Shown: positions 1 through 9,139, counted from the first letter of the stretch. The stretch: 64,000 nucleotides of DNA from Cupriavidus malaysiensis (GCF_001854325.1 NZ_CP017754.1:372001-436000); one strand, 5' to 3'. Program-made: numbers and translations. The notes: generated by a model from the sequence alone, not told the origin.

Positions 1-328
1 GCTGGTAGGCCGCGATATGCGCCAGCGAGGCGTAGTAGCGCCGCTCACGCTGCAGCGCCTGGATCTGCTCCAGCGTGCGCCCCCGTTCGGCGCGTGCCGC
101 CGCCGAGGTGGTCAGCGCCGCCGCGTCGGCCCTGGCGGTGTTGGCCGTGCCGCCCGCCGCCGGCCGGGCGGCGGGCGCGCCGTCGTTCTGCACAGCGCTG
201 CCGGCGCAGCCGGCCAGCAAGGCCGCCGCCGTGGCGGCGGCCATCCAGAGCCCCTTGGGTCCTCTGGGTCCTCTGGGTCCTTTGGGTCCTTTGGGTCCCT
301 TGCGGCCCGGCTTGTCGTTCCTGTTCAT
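1..328 (-). CDS. Lipoprotein, 3' end outside window
   Basis: Reading leftwards from an ATG at 328, preceded by AGGGAAG, the first 109 residues are visible and the frame is still open at the window edge. The protein starts with a very basic n-region carrying a collagen-like run of Gly-Pro-Lys/Arg triplets (about residues 11-26). A hydrophobic Ala/Leu segment follows, ending in a lipobox LAGC with Cys41, so it should be a secreted lipoprotein. After the Cys comes an Ala-rich linker and then a helical region. The Gly-Pro triplets come from a 9-bp DNA repeat. An alternative ATG at 244 would remove the repeat and leave a normal-length signal peptide; which start is used cannot be decided here. No family was recognised. 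Confidence 0.65.
   Translation of the reverse strand, partial: MNRNDKPGRKGPKGPKGPRGPRGPKGLWMAAATAAALLAGCAGSAVQNDGAPAARPAAGGTANTARADAAALTTSAAARAERGRTLEQIQALQRERRYYASLAHIAAYQ
253..297. repeat. Five 9-bp tandem repeats
   Basis: Five consecutive 9-bp units of the form C-Y-Y-TGGGTC lie at 253-261, 262-270, 271-279, 280-288 and 289-297. They differ only at the pyrimidines. On the minus strand they are in frame and encode Gly-Pro-Lys/Arg triplets in the n-region of the lipoprotein signal peptide. Confidence 0.9.
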
Positions 329-657
329 GATGCTTCCCTTTGTCCTGATCCGTAGTATCGGTGAGTCGGCTCGCCGCGGCGGACGTTCCAAGGGAAAGGA
401 GAATCGCAATATGCGTGCCATTGCCCCGGCCGGCGGCCGCGCCTGCCCGCGCTCCGCCGCCGGCAGGCGCCAGGCAAGGCAAGGCGGGCACCGGGTATGG
501 GCTAGCGCTTAGACGGATACGTGTTACGCGTTACGTAACATGGCGATGGGGCGCCGTCTGCGCGCACGCAGCGGACGGGCGACGATGGCGTCGTGCTGGC
601 GAGCGGTCGTGGCCCGGACAGGGGGCGAGAGCCGCGCGGGGCTGCGCGGCCATCGCT
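329..657. other. Intergenic stretch with a small palindrome
   Basis: There is no convincing gene here. The stretch lies between the start of the minus-strand lipoprotein and the end of the minus-strand MFS gene, so it should hold the lipoprotein promoter. The one notable element is TGTTAC at 522-527 and GTAACA at 535-540, with the 10-bp perfect palindrome GTTACGTAAC at 530-539. This is operator-like, but I cannot assign a regulator. Confidence 0.4.
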
Positions 658-2106
658 TCAGCCGCGCGCCTCGCCGCGGGCCCGCGCCGCCAGTGCCACC
701 ACCAGCGCCAGGCCCACCAGCCCGGCCGCCACCGCGAAGGTCGCCCGCATGCCTGCCGCCACCGCGGCGGGTGGCGCGGCAGTGATATCGCCGCCGCCGG
801 CGGCATGGGCGAACACCGCGCCCATCACCGCGGCGCCGGTGACCAGCCCGAGGTTGCGCGCCAGGTTCAGCAGGCCGGAGACGACACCGCGCCGGTCCGC
901 GCCGATGCCGCGCATCACCGCGGTATTGTTGGCCGCCTGGAACAGCGCGTAGCCCACCGTCACCACCACGATCGCGGCCAGGTAGGCGGTCACGCCCAGC
1001 GTGGCCGGCAGCAGTGCCAGCAGCGCCGTGCCGATTACCATCGCCGCCAGCCCGGCCGCGACCGCGCGCGCGGCGCCGTAGCGGTCGACCAGGCGTCCCG
1101 CGGGCAGGCCGCCCAGCGCCGACACCAGCGGACCGGCGGACAGCGCCAGCCCCACCCGCGCCGCATCCAGGCCCAGGCCGCGCGCCAGGTAGAAGGGGCC
1201 CACCACCAGCGTCGCCATCATCACCGTGGCCACCAGCGCGCTGGCCAGCAGCCCCGCGCGCAGCACGGGCTCGCGCAGCATGCCCAGGCGCAGCAGCGGC
1301 GCCGCCGCGCGCGCCTGGACCCGCACGAAGAGCGCGCCGATGGCCAGCGCCGCCGCCAGCAGCGCGCCATTGCGCGGGCCGAAGCGGCCGTGGCCGGTGG
1401 TCATGGCGAGCGCATAGGCGGCCAGCGCCAGCGCCAGCAGCAGCGTGCCGAGCGGATCGAGCTGGCCGGCGCCGCCTTGCCTGCGGTCGGGATCGGGCGG
1501 CAGGCCGCGCCGTGCCAGCCACCACGCCAGCAGCCCCAGCGGCACGTTGGCCAGGAACAGGGCGCGCCAGCCGCCGCCGGCGATTAGCAGGCCGCCCAGC
1601 GAAGGCCCCAGCGCCGTGCCCACCGCCGACATGGTGCCGAGCAGGCCCATGGCGCTGCCGGCGCGTTCCTGCGGCACCGCCTCGCCCACCAGCGCCAGCG
1701 TCAGCGCCATCAGGATGGCCGCGCCCAGCCCCTGCAGCGCGCGCGCCGCCACCAGCCACCCCAGCGCCGGCGCGGCGCCGCCCAGCCCCGAGGCCGCGGC
1801 GAAGAGGAGGAGGCCGGCCAGCAGCAGGCGCCGGCGTCCGGCCAGGTCGCCCAGCCGGCCCATGCTGACCACCAGCGCGGTCACCGCCAGCAGGTAGGCC
1901 AGCACCACCCACTGCACGGCCTGGAACGGCGCGGCGAAGGCCTGCGCCAGCGCCGGCAGGGCCACGTTGGCGCTGCTGGTGCCGAGCGAGGACAGCAGCA
2001 TGGACAAGGACAGCCCGGCCAGCGCCAGCCGCGGCGAAGCGCGGTCCCGGTTGCGTCCGGATGCCGGTGGCTCGCTGCCGGCGTCGATCGATCGGAAAGT
2101 GGTCAT
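658..2106 (-). CDS. MFS drug-efflux-type transporter (DHA2/EmrB-like)
   Basis: The 482-residue protein is rich in transmembrane segments. It carries the major facilitator signature between helices 2 and 3 (GRLGDLAGRRR, about residues 77-87) and a motif-C-like segment in helix 5 (GTALGPSLGGLL). The length and motifs fit the proton-driven drug:H+ antiporter-2 group in the inner membrane; the substrate is unknown. The ATG at 2106 is chosen because GGAG lies six bases before it, so an upstream in-frame extension to 2217 is probably untranslated. It is divergent from a LysR-type gene at 2238, and a LysR regulator commonly controls the gene divergent to it. Confidence 0.85.
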   Translation of the reverse strand: MTTFRSIDAGSEPPASGRNRDRASPRLALAGLSLSMLLSSLGTSSANVALPALAQAFAAPFQAVQWVVLAYLLAVTALVVSMGRLGDLAGRRRLLLAGLLLFAAASGLGGAAPALGWLVAARALQGLGAAILMALTLALVGEAVPQERAGSAMGLLGTMSAVGTALGPSLGGLLIAGGGWRALFLANVPLGLLAWWLARRGLPPDPDRRQGGAGQLDPLGTLLLALALAAYALAMTTGHGRFGPRNGALLAAALAIGALFVRVQARAAAPLLRLGMLREPVLRAGLLASALVATVMMATLVVGPFYLARGLGLDAARVGLALSAGPLVSALGGLPAGRLVDRYGAARAVAAGLAAMVIGTALLALLPATLGVTAYLAAIVVVTVGYALFQAANNTAVMRGIGADRRGVVSGLLNLARNLGLVTGAAVMGAVFAHAAGGGDITAAPPAAVAAGMRATFAVAAGLVGLALVVALAARARGEARG

Positions 2107-2220
2107 CAGGTCTCCACGCCTGCGGGGGCAGGCCATGGGGCAACAGCCTAGGCCTCGGCGAGCGCAGGCGGAAGGCGCATGGATCGCAAGGTATTCCTGC
2201 ATTTGACGCCATCTCATGGC

Positions 2221-2237
2221 GGCGCCAAGATGGCGCC
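2221..2237. promoter_or_regulatory. Inverted repeat at the LysR start codon
   Basis: A perfect 7-bp inverted repeat, GGCGCCA-AGA-TGGCGCC, ends immediately before the LysR ATG in the 131-bp divergent intergenic region. It could be an autoregulatory site or an mRNA hairpin hiding the start. No Shine-Dalgarno sequence is visible for the LysR gene. Function is inferred only from position. Confidence 0.3.
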
Positions 2238-3230
2238 ATGAGCACGCCCGACTTCAATCTCCTCCTCACCCTGCACGTGCTGCTGGACGAAGGCAGCGTG
2301 GCGCGCGCCGCGCAACGCCTGGGCCTCAGCGCCTCGGCCATGAGCCGCGCGCTGGCGCGCCTGCGCGCCACCACCGGCGATCCGCTGCTGGTGCGCGCCG
2401 GGCGCGGCCTGGTGCCCACGCCGCGCGCGCTGGCGCTGCGCGAGCAGGCCGGGCAGCTGGTGCAGGAGGTCGAAGCGGTGCTGCGCCCCGCCGCGCGGCC
2501 GCGCCTGGCGCAGGTCGAGCGCACCTTCACGCTGCGCACCAGCGAAGGCTTCGTCGAGAACTTCGGCCCTGGCCTGCTCGCGCGCATCGCGCAGCAGGCC
2601 CCCGGCGTGCGGCTGCGTTTCGTGCAGAAGCCCGACAAGGACAGCGCGCCGCTGCGCGACGGCACGGTCGACCTGGAGACCGGCGTGGTCAGCGAGGAAA
2701 GCGGCCCCGAGCTGCGCGTGCAGGCCCTGTTCCGCGATCGCTTCATCGGCGTGGTGCGCCAGGGGAATCCGCTCAGCCGCGGCAAGGTCACCGCCGCGCG
2801 CTACGCCGCCGGCCAGCACATCAGCGTCTCGCGGCGCGGGCGCGACAGGGGCGCCATCGACGACGCGCTGCAGGCCATGGGCCTGGCGCGCCACGTCGCC
2901 ACCATCGTCGGCGGCTTCGCCACCGCGCTCGCGCTGGCGCGCGCCACCGATCTCATCGCCAGCGTGCCCGAGCGCCACACCGGCAACCTGCGCGCCGGCC
3001 TGCACAGCTTCGCGCTGCCGGTGGCCACGCCCGAGCTGACCGTTTCCATGCTGTGGCATCCGCGCCTGCACGCCGACCCGGTGCACCAGTGGCTGCGCGG
3101 CTGCGTGCGCGAGGTGTGCACCGGGCAGGTGGGCGAGCTGGCGCCACGCGAGAAGGAGGCGACGGGCGGGAAGGATGGGAAGGGCGGTGGCAAGGGCGGC
3201 AAGGGTGGCAAAGGCAGGGCGCGCGGCTAG
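2238..3230 (+). CDS. LysR-family transcriptional regulator
   Basis: This 330-residue protein has an N-terminal winged helix-turn-helix (about residues 5-62, with the LysR-typical LLDEGSVARAAQRLGLSASAMSRAL pattern in two parts) and a C-terminal periplasmic-binding-like effector domain. It is divergent from the MFS exporter at 658-2106, which is its most likely target. The last 20 or so residues are unusual: a Gly/Lys-rich tail (KGGGKGGKGGKGRARG) encoded by short repeats, outside the conserved fold. The start at 2238 gives a normal LysR N-terminus; an in-frame extension upstream to 2061 looks like read-through of the intergenic DNA. Confidence 0.88.
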   Translation: MSTPDFNLLLTLHVLLDEGSVARAAQRLGLSASAMSRALARLRATTGDPLLVRAGRGLVPTPRALALREQAGQLVQEVEAVLRPAARPRLAQVERTFTLRTSEGFVENFGPGLLARIAQQAPGVRLRFVQKPDKDSAPLRDGTVDLETGVVSEESGPELRVQALFRDRFIGVVRQGNPLSRGKVTAARYAAGQHISVSRRGRDRGAIDDALQAMGLARHVATIVGGFATALALARATDLIASVPERHTGNLRAGLHSFALPVATPELTVSMLWHPRLHADPVHQWLRGCVREVCTGQVGELAPREKEATGGKDGKGGGKGGKGGKGRARG

Positions 3231-3464
3231 CGTGAGCCTGATGCCGCGCCGCCTGCGCGGCCCGCGGCGTGCCTGCTAAAGCATCCTGAAACCCGGCTTT
3301 CGCAAAGCGAAATTGGCCGCCGGGGGGAAATCGCCGATGCTTGTGGCCTGCATCCGCGCGCGGGCATGGCGCCGCGACGGCCACCGCCACCGCTTCGATG
3401 GCCGTTTCCATGGCCGCCGCCCGCCGCGGATGCCCGCACAGAACAAGCCAGGAGACACTGCCCC

Positions 3465-4355
3465 ATGATGCAGTCCCGCACCATCGGCGACCTCAAGGTC
3501 ACCCGCATCCTCGAATACGCCGGCCCCACCCACGATCCCGCCTTCCTGTTTCCCGACATCGACCGCTCGGTGCTGGACGCCAATGCCGGCCTGATGGCGC
3601 CGCACCACTGGATCCCGCACATGAACAAGCTGATCGTGACGATCCAGTTCTGGGTGGTGCACGCGGGCAACCACATCATCGTGGTCGATACCGGGGTGGG
3701 CAACTTCAAGCCGCGGCCCGGCATCGCGCGCATGAACATGCTGAACACCCTGGTGCGCGAATGGATGACCGCGGCCGGCGCGCCGCCGGAGCGGGTCACC
3801 CACGTCGTCATGACGCACCTGCACGCCGACCACGTGGGCTGGAACACCACCTGGCAGGACAACCGCTGGGTGCCCACCTTCCCCAATGCGCGCTACTACA
3901 TTCCCAAGGACGACTTCGTCTTCTGCGAGCAGGGCCGCAACAAGGAGCCCGGCGTGGTCGACGTGTTCGGCGAGTCCTTCTTCGACAGCGTGATGCCGGT
4001 GGTCAACGAGGGCCTGGCCGAGATGATCGTGCCCGGGCAGGAGATCGCCGACTGCCTGCAGGTGGAGGACGCCGCCGGCCACAGCCCGGGCCAGGTCGCC
4101 TTCCGCGTGCGCTCGCGCGGCGAGGAGGCCGTGTTCTGCGGCGACATCCTGCACAGCCCGCTGCAGATCGTGCGCCCGGACGTGAACTCCGGCTACTGCA
4201 TCCGCCCGGACCTGGCGCGCAGCACGCGCCTGGGCTTCCTGCACCAGGCCGCCGACAGCGGCGCGCTGGTGCTGCCGGTGCACTTCGGCGAGCCGTACTG
4301 CGGCTACGTGCGCCGCGAAGGGCAGGGCTTCCGCTTCGAGCCGGCCGGCTGGTAG
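3465..4355 (+). CDS. mmlL: Metallo-beta-lactamase-fold hydrolase, probable methyl-enol-lactone hydrolase
   Basis: The 296-residue protein has the zinc-binding HLHADH motif at residues 118-123, followed by a later His (AGHSPGQ), an Asp (FCGDI) and a His (PVHFG), the full MBL ligand set. Established MBL members with this layout open lactones. Its place, two genes before a CoA-transferase and in the order L-R-F-G-H-I-J, matches mmlL of the methylmuconolactone pathway, where a hydrolase opens 4-methyl-3-oxoadipate enol-lactone. The role is inferred from context; the fold is seen directly. The ATG at 3465 follows GGAGA at good spacing, and ATG 3468 is an equal alternative. No signal peptide is visible, so the protein is probably cytoplasmic. 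Confidence 0.72.
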   Translation: MMQSRTIGDLKVTRILEYAGPTHDPAFLFPDIDRSVLDANAGLMAPHHWIPHMNKLIVTIQFWVVHAGNHIIVVDTGVGNFKPRPGIARMNMLNTLVREWMTAAGAPPERVTHVVMTHLHADHVGWNTTWQDNRWVPTFPNARYYIPKDDFVFCEQGRNKEPGVVDVFGESFFDSVMPVVNEGLAEMIVPGQEIADCLQVEDAAGHSPGQVAFRVRSRGEEAVFCGDILHSPLQIVRPDVNSGYCIRPDLARSTRLGFLHQAADSGALVLPVHFGEPYCGYVRREGQGFRFEPAGW

Positions 4356-4466
4356 CGCGGCGCGGCCCCGCGTATTGCCGCAGCTTTCCGCGTCTTCCCG
4401 CATGTTGCCGCGGCGGGTCGCGCGGTTATCATCCGGGCAATACGATCGAGCCGCGAGACCTGCAGC

Positions 4467-5381
4467 ATGGCTGTTCCCTTCGATATCACCGACTTCCGCC
4501 TCTTCGTCAACGTGGCGGAGTCACGCAGCCTGACGCGCGGCGCCGAGCGCTCCTTCCTGTCGGTGCCGGCGGTCAGCAACCGCATCAAGAACCTGGAAGA
4601 CACGCTGGGCGTGCGCCTGCTGGAGCGCTCGCCGCAGGGCGTGGCGCTGACCGCGGCCGGCGAGGTCTACCTGCAGCACGCGCGCGTGGTGCTGGCCGAG
4701 CTGGAGCGCCTGACCGGCAACCTGCAGCCCTACACCGCGGGCCTGAGCGGGCAGCTCAAGCTGGTGGGCAACACCACGGCCATCACCGAATACCTGCCGC
4801 CGGTGATCGGCGACTACCTCGCCACCCACCCCGACGTGCGCATCGACGTGCGCGAGCGCCTCAGCGACGACATCGTGCGCGTGGTGCGCGAGGGCGGCGC
4901 CGACCTCGGCATCATCTCCGGCAACGTGCCCACGGCCGGCCTGCAGGCGGTGCCCTTCGTCAAGAGCGCGCTGATCCTGGTGGCGCCGCTCGGTCATCCG
5001 CTGCTGGCCCGGCCGGCGGTGTGGTTCGAGCAGTCGCTCGAGTACGCCTTCGTGGCCCTGCTCGAAGCCACCGCCTACCAGATGTTCCTGACGCGCGCGG
5101 CGGGCGCGCTGCACAAGCCGATGACCATCCGCGTCCACGTGGCCAGCTACGACGCCACCTGCCGCATGGTGGCCGCCGGCGCCGGCATCGCCATCATGCC
5201 CAAGGCCGCCTTCGCGCGCCTGCGCGGCGAGCAGCCGCTCGGCAGCTGCGACCTGCTCGACGACTGGGCCGTGCGCACCTTCCAGCTCTGCGCGCGCGAT
5301 CTCGAAGGCCTGTCCAGCTTCGCGCGCGAGTTCGCCAACCGCCTGATCGGGCGCTACGCGCCGGGTGGCGGCGCGGCGTAG
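4467..5381 (+). CDS. mmlR: LysR-family regulator of the mml cluster
   Basis: A 304-residue LysR protein with an N-terminal winged helix-turn-helix (about residues 6-65) and an effector-binding domain. It lies between the lactone hydrolase and the CoA-transferase genes, on the same strand, with a 347-bp gap before the next gene. That position is the one held by mmlR in the methylmuconolactone clusters I know, so it probably senses a lactone or muconate intermediate. The ligand is inferred. The start at ATG 4467 gives a canonical N-terminus (VPFDITDFRLFVNVAES). Confidence 0.8.
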   Translation: MAVPFDITDFRLFVNVAESRSLTRGAERSFLSVPAVSNRIKNLEDTLGVRLLERSPQGVALTAAGEVYLQHARVVLAELERLTGNLQPYTAGLSGQLKLVGNTTAITEYLPPVIGDYLATHPDVRIDVRERLSDDIVRVVREGGADLGIISGNVPTAGLQAVPFVKSALILVAPLGHPLLARPAVWFEQSLEYAFVALLEATAYQMFLTRAAGALHKPMTIRVHVASYDATCRMVAAGAGIAIMPKAAFARLRGEQPLGSCDLLDDWAVRTFQLCARDLEGLSSFAREFANRLIGRYAPGGGAA

Positions 5382-5728
5382 CGGAGCAACGGTGTAGCGG
5401 TGTAGCGGTGTAGAACCGTAGCGGCGTTGCCTGACGGGGTGGCGCCGCGCTGACACCGTCCTTCGCCGCGCGCCCGCGCGGCGTCGCGTGCCGGCCAACG
5501 GGGCCGGCGCTTCCATGGTCGCCACGATCTCCGCTTACGTTGCCATCCGAACCGCCAAGACATCCTGGCGCGCGCTGCGCCGCGCATCGCCACGCGTCGG
5601 CGTGCCATGTCACTGCCTGCCGGCAGCCTGGCCTTAACGCGGCGCTAAGGGTGCTTGTCGATCGCGAAATTGTGAGTCGCGCGGCGCGGTGGCAACCTTC
5701 TCGCATCCACAGAACAACGACGCGAGAC
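5382..5728 (+). other. Long leader before the CoA-transferase operon
   Basis: No gene is seen. Just after the mmlR stop, three 8-bp units of GGTGTAGC type (5391-5414) form a small tandem repeat. The remainder should carry the promoter for mmlFGHIJ and LysR binding sites. I cannot pick a confident -35/-10 pair. Confidence 0.4.
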
Positions 5729-6472
5729 ATGATCGACAAGCTTTACGAAACGGCGCGCGCGGCCGTGGCCGACGTGGCCGACGGTGCCACCGTCGCCATC
5801 GGCGGGTTCGGCGGCGCCGGCATGCCGGACGAACTGATCGATGCCCTGATCGAGCAGGGCGCGCGGGATCTCACCGTGGTCAGCAACAACGCCGGCAATG
5901 GCGACACGGGCCTCGCCGCGCTGCTGGCGGCGCGCCGCGTGCGCAAGCTGATGTGCTCCTTCCCGCGCCAGCGCGATGCCCATGTGTTCGAGGGCCTGTA
6001 CCGCGCCGGCGAGATCGAGCTGGAGGTGATCCCGCAAGGCACGCTGGCCGAGCGCCTGCGCGCGGCCGGCTGCGGCATCGGCGGCTTCTACACGCCGACC
6101 GGCCACGGCACGCTGCTGGCCGAAGGCAAGGAAGCGCGCCGCATCGGCACGCGCGACTACGTGCTCGAATTTCCCATCGCCGTCGACGTCGCCCTGATCA
6201 ACGCCGAGGCGGCGGACCGCTGGGGCAACCTGGTCTACCGCAAGACCGCGCGCAACTTCGCGCCGGTGATGGCCATGGCCGCCACCATCACCATCGCCGC
6301 GGTCAGGCGCGTGTGCGAGCTGGGCGAACTGGATCCCGAGACCGTCGTCACGCCCGGCATCTTCGTCAAGCGCGTGGTGCTGCGCGACGGCGCGCCGCCG
6401 GCCGCGGAGCCGGCCGTGCGCGTGCCGGCCGTCGTGCCAGCCGGCGTGGCCATCAATACTTGGGGGAGGTGA
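5729..6472 (+). CDS. mmlF: 3-oxoadipate/4-methyl-3-oxoadipate CoA-transferase, subunit A
   Basis: The 247-residue protein is the alpha subunit of a family I CoA-transferase. It opens with the glycine-rich CoA-binding segment (VAIGGFGGAGMPDELI, about residues 23-38). The enzyme transfers CoA from succinyl-CoA to a 3-oxoadipate, the step before thiolase. Subunit B follows after five bases, as usual. Sequence alone would also fit PcaI of the plain beta-ketoadipate pathway. The neighbouring methylisomerase makes the methylated substrate more likely. The frame is open to 5540, but the protein homology begins at ATG 5729. Confidence 0.85.
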   Translation: MIDKLYETARAAVADVADGATVAIGGFGGAGMPDELIDALIEQGARDLTVVSNNAGNGDTGLAALLAARRVRKLMCSFPRQRDAHVFEGLYRAGEIELEVIPQGTLAERLRAAGCGIGGFYTPTGHGTLLAEGKEARRIGTRDYVLEFPIAVDVALINAEAADRWGNLVYRKTARNFAPVMAMAATITIAAVRRVCELGELDPETVVTPGIFVKRVVLRDGAPPAAEPAVRVPAVVPAGVAINTWGR

Positions 6473-6477
6473 GGCGC

Positions 6478-7140
6478 ATGGACCAAGTGGCAAGAAACCT
6501 GCTGGCCGCGCGCGTGGCGCGCGATATCCCCAACGGGGCCTACGTGAACCTCGGCATCGGCCTGCCCACCCTGGTGGCCAACCACCTGCCCAAGCATCGC
6601 GAGGTGATCCTGCACAGCGAGAACGGCGTGCTCGGCCAATGGTCGGCGGCCGAGCCCGGGCAGGAAGACTGGGACCTGATCAACGCCGGCAAGGAAGCCA
6701 TCCGCCTGGAGCGCGGCGCGGCCTTTTTCCACCATGCCGACTCCTTCGGCATGATGCGCGGCGGCCACCTCGACATCTGCGTGCTCGGCGCCTTCCAGGT
6801 CTCGGAGCGCGGCGACCTCGCCAACTGGCATACCGGCGCGCCCGATGCCATTCCGGCGGTGGGCGGCGCCATGGACCTGGCCATCGGCGCCAAGCAGGTG
6901 TTCGTGATGATGGACCACCTGAGCAAGGACGGCGCCAGCAAGCTGCGCCGCCAGTGCAGCTATCCGCTGACCGGCCTCGCCTGCGTGAGCCGCGTCTACA
7001 CCGAACTGGGCACCTTCGCCATCGGTCCGCACGGCGTGGCGGTGCTGGAACTCGTCGGCGACATGTCGCCGCAGGCCCTGCAGTCGGTCACCGACGTGGC
7101 GCTCGACTTCACGCGCCTGGCATCGCCCGAGTACGCCTGA
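6478..7140 (+). CDS. mmlG: 3-oxoadipate/4-methyl-3-oxoadipate CoA-transferase, subunit B
   Basis: The 220-residue beta subunit carries the catalytic glutamate in the family I signature SENGVLG (about residue 46) and the glycine-rich stretch NLGIGLPTLV before it. With subunit A it forms the heteromeric CoA-transferase. The start at ATG 6478 is preceded by GGGAGGTGAGG, an excellent ribosome binding site five bases after the stop of the A subunit, so the two are made together. Confidence 0.88.
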   Translation: MDQVARNLLAARVARDIPNGAYVNLGIGLPTLVANHLPKHREVILHSENGVLGQWSAAEPGQEDWDLINAGKEAIRLERGAAFFHHADSFGMMRGGHLDICVLGAFQVSERGDLANWHTGAPDAIPAVGGAMDLAIGAKQVFVMMDHLSKDGASKLRRQCSYPLTGLACVSRVYTELGTFAIGPHGVAVLELVGDMSPQALQSVTDVALDFTRLASPEYA

Positions 7141-7210
7141 ACGCCCGGACGCATGAATGCCCGGACGCCGGCGTGGCAGCCGCTGCCGCGCCGGCGTTCG
7201 GGAGAGTACA

Positions 7211-7287
7211 CAAGACGGGCCGAAAATCAGGCCGCAAGACAGGCCGCAAGACAGGCCGCAGCAGCGGCTACAAGACAGACAAGACAG
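7211..7287. repeat. 12-bp and 9-bp tandem repeats in the mmlG-mmlH gap
   Basis: The 160-bp gap holds two exact 12-bp units of CAAGACAGGCCG (7235-7246, 7247-7258), an imperfect copy at 7211-7222, and then two 9-bp units ACAAGACAG (7270-7278, 7279-7287). They end just before the ribosome binding site of the transporter gene. They look like slippage repeats rather than regulator sites. Confidence 0.8.
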
Positions 7288-7300
7288 ACAGGAGACGACA

Positions 7301-8587
7301 ATGATGGATTGGTACAAGTCCGGCACGCCGCAGCAGAAGAAGACCTTCTGGGCCTGCTATTCCGGCTGGGCACTCGATTCCTTCGACATGCAGATGTTCA
7401 GCTTCCTGCTGCCCGCGCTGACCGCGGCCTGGGGGCTGGGCAAGGCGGAAGTCGGCGTGCTCGGCACCGTGGCGCTGGTGGTCACCGCCATCGGCGGCTG
7501 GGGCGCCGGCATTCTCGCCGACCGCTACGGCCGCGCGCGCATCCTGGTGTTCGCCATCGTCTGGTTCACCTTCTTCGGTGTGCTGGCCGGCTTCGCGCAG
7601 ACCTACAACCAGCTGCTGGTGGCGCGCACGCTGCAGGGGCTCGGCTTCGGCGGCGAGTGGGCGGTGGGCGCGGCGCTGATGGCCGAGGTGATCGATCCCC
7701 GCCACCGCGGCAAGGCCATGGGCTACGTGCAATCCGGCTTCGCCGTGGGCTGGGCGCTGGCGGTGGTGGTGGCCACCGCGCTGCTGGCCTGGCTGCCGCA
7801 CGACATGGCGTGGCGCATGGCCTTCTGGTTCGGCGTGATCCCCGCCTCGATCGTGCTCTTCATCCGCCGCCATATCCGCGACTCGGCCATGTTCGAGCGC
7901 GCCCGCCGCAGCCGCGCGCCGCGCGCTTCGCTGGCCTCGGTGTTCAACCGCCAGTACGCCCGCTCGCTGATCCTCTCCAGCGTGCTGGTGATCGGCCTGC
8001 AGGCCGGCTGCTACGCCATCCTGGTGTGGCTGCCCTCGCTGCTGGCGCAGCGCCAGGTGGCTGCCTCGTCGATGATCGTCACCGTCTTCATCATGGCCTT
8101 CGGCTCGTTCTGCGGCTTCGCCGTCGCCGCCGACCTGGCCGACCGCATCGGCCGCCGGCCCACGCTGATCGGCCTGGCGGTGTGCGCCTGGATCGTCACC
8201 GCCAGCTACATGCTGCTGCCGCTCAACCCGGTGCTGGCCGCCGTGCTCGGCTTCCTGGTCGGCTTCTCCGCCATCGGCATGTTCGCCGCGCTCGGCCCCT
8301 TCCTCAGCGAGCTGTTCCCCACCCATGTGCGCACCACCTGCATGGGCTTCGCCTACAACGTCGGCAAGTCGGTCGGCGCGGGCTCGGTGGTCGGCGTCGG
8401 CGTGCTGTCCACCCACATCGGGCTGGCCAATGCCATGGGCGCGTTCTGCCTGGTCGCCTACGCCATCGCCGTGTTCGGCATCCTGCTGCTGCCCGAGACG
8501 CGCGGCATCGCCATCGAAGCGATCGGCGCGGCGGAGGACGAGCCGGCCGCGGTGGCCCTCGCCGACGCCGCGCGGGCGCATACTTGA
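7301..8587 (+). CDS. mmlH: MFS aromatic acid/methylmuconolactone transporter
   Basis: The 428-residue, 12-helix protein belongs to the MFS group that imports aromatic acids and lactones. It shows the first-helix signature with an acidic residue (WALDSFDMQMF), the loop 2-3 motif GILADRYGRARI and the mid-protein repeat ADLADRIGRRPTL. Lying between the CoA-transferase and methylisomerase genes, it is placed as mmlH and probably takes up 4-methylmuconolactone or a related acid across the inner membrane. Substrate is inferred. ATG 7301 follows AGGAGACGACA; ATG 7304 is next to it. Confidence 0.82.
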   Translation: MMDWYKSGTPQQKKTFWACYSGWALDSFDMQMFSFLLPALTAAWGLGKAEVGVLGTVALVVTAIGGWGAGILADRYGRARILVFAIVWFTFFGVLAGFAQTYNQLLVARTLQGLGFGGEWAVGAALMAEVIDPRHRGKAMGYVQSGFAVGWALAVVVATALLAWLPHDMAWRMAFWFGVIPASIVLFIRRHIRDSAMFERARRSRAPRASLASVFNRQYARSLILSSVLVIGLQAGCYAILVWLPSLLAQRQVAASSMIVTVFIMAFGSFCGFAVAADLADRIGRRPTLIGLAVCAWIVTASYMLLPLNPVLAAVLGFLVGFSAIGMFAALGPFLSELFPTHVRTTCMGFAYNVGKSVGAGSVVGVGVLSTHIGLANAMGAFCLVAYAIAVFGILLLPETRGIAIEAIGAAEDEPAAVALADAARAHT

Positions 8588-8680
8588 ACACCTGAAAGAG
8601 ACGGCCGGTACGGCGACGCTATGCGATGCCACGCAGCGCTGCCAGGTGCCGGCCCACCGATTCCACCCTGAGGAGACACG

Positions 8681-9019
8681 ATGATCCGCATGCTGTACCT
8701 GCTGGTGAAGCCTGAAGGCATGTCCGACGCCACCTTCCGCGCCGAATGCCAGCGCCACTACGACATGTCGCACGGCATTCCCGGCCTGCACCGCTACGAG
8801 GTGCGCCTGGTCGCCGAGCAGCCCACCGACACGCACGTGCCGTTCTTCGACATCGGCCACGTGGACGCCATCGGCGAATGCTGGTTCGAGAACGAAGCGG
8901 CCTACGCCACCTACCTGGCCTCGGACGTCCGCAAGGCATGGTTCGAGCACGGCAAGACCTTCATCGGCCGGCTCAAGCCGTTCCGCACCGAAACCGTCGG
9001 CGGCGACGACACGGCCTGA
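8681..9019 (+). CDS. mmlI: 4-methylmuconolactone methylisomerase
   Basis: This 112-residue EthD/ferredoxin-fold protein has His26, Tyr39, His52 and Cys67. To my knowledge these are the residues of the active site described for 4-methylmuconolactone methylisomerase. That enzyme moves the methyl-bearing lactone ring of 4-methylmuconolactone to give 3-methylmuconolactone, which lets a dead-end product of 4-methylcatechol ortho-cleavage be degraded. It lies between the transporter and the CatC-like isomerase, as in mml clusters. ATG 8681 follows GAGGAGACACG. It is the most diagnostic gene of the cluster. Confidence 0.9.
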   Translation: MIRMLYLLVKPEGMSDATFRAECQRHYDMSHGIPGLHRYEVRLVAEQPTDTHVPFFDIGHVDAIGECWFENEAAYATYLASDVRKAWFEHGKTFIGRLKPFRTETVGGDDTA

Positions 9020-9139
9020 GCACGGCGGGCGCCGGCCAGGCTTGCCGATATCCACGAGCCCGACGACTGCCTCGACGAAGACGCCAGCCATCGACAACGC
9101 CGACCCCATCGACCCCATCGAAACCACCCAGGAGACACC

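Noticed and set aside
253..297. CRISPR-like array
   Set aside because: The units are 9 bp and contiguous with no spacers. No tract in the window has CRISPR repeat-spacer structure, and no cas gene is present.
5729..7140. Plain pcaIJ of the beta-ketoadipate pathway
   Set aside because: The sequence fits, but the neighbouring MmlI with its full active site and the L-R-F-G-H-I-J order make the methyl pathway more likely. It is kept as an alternative.
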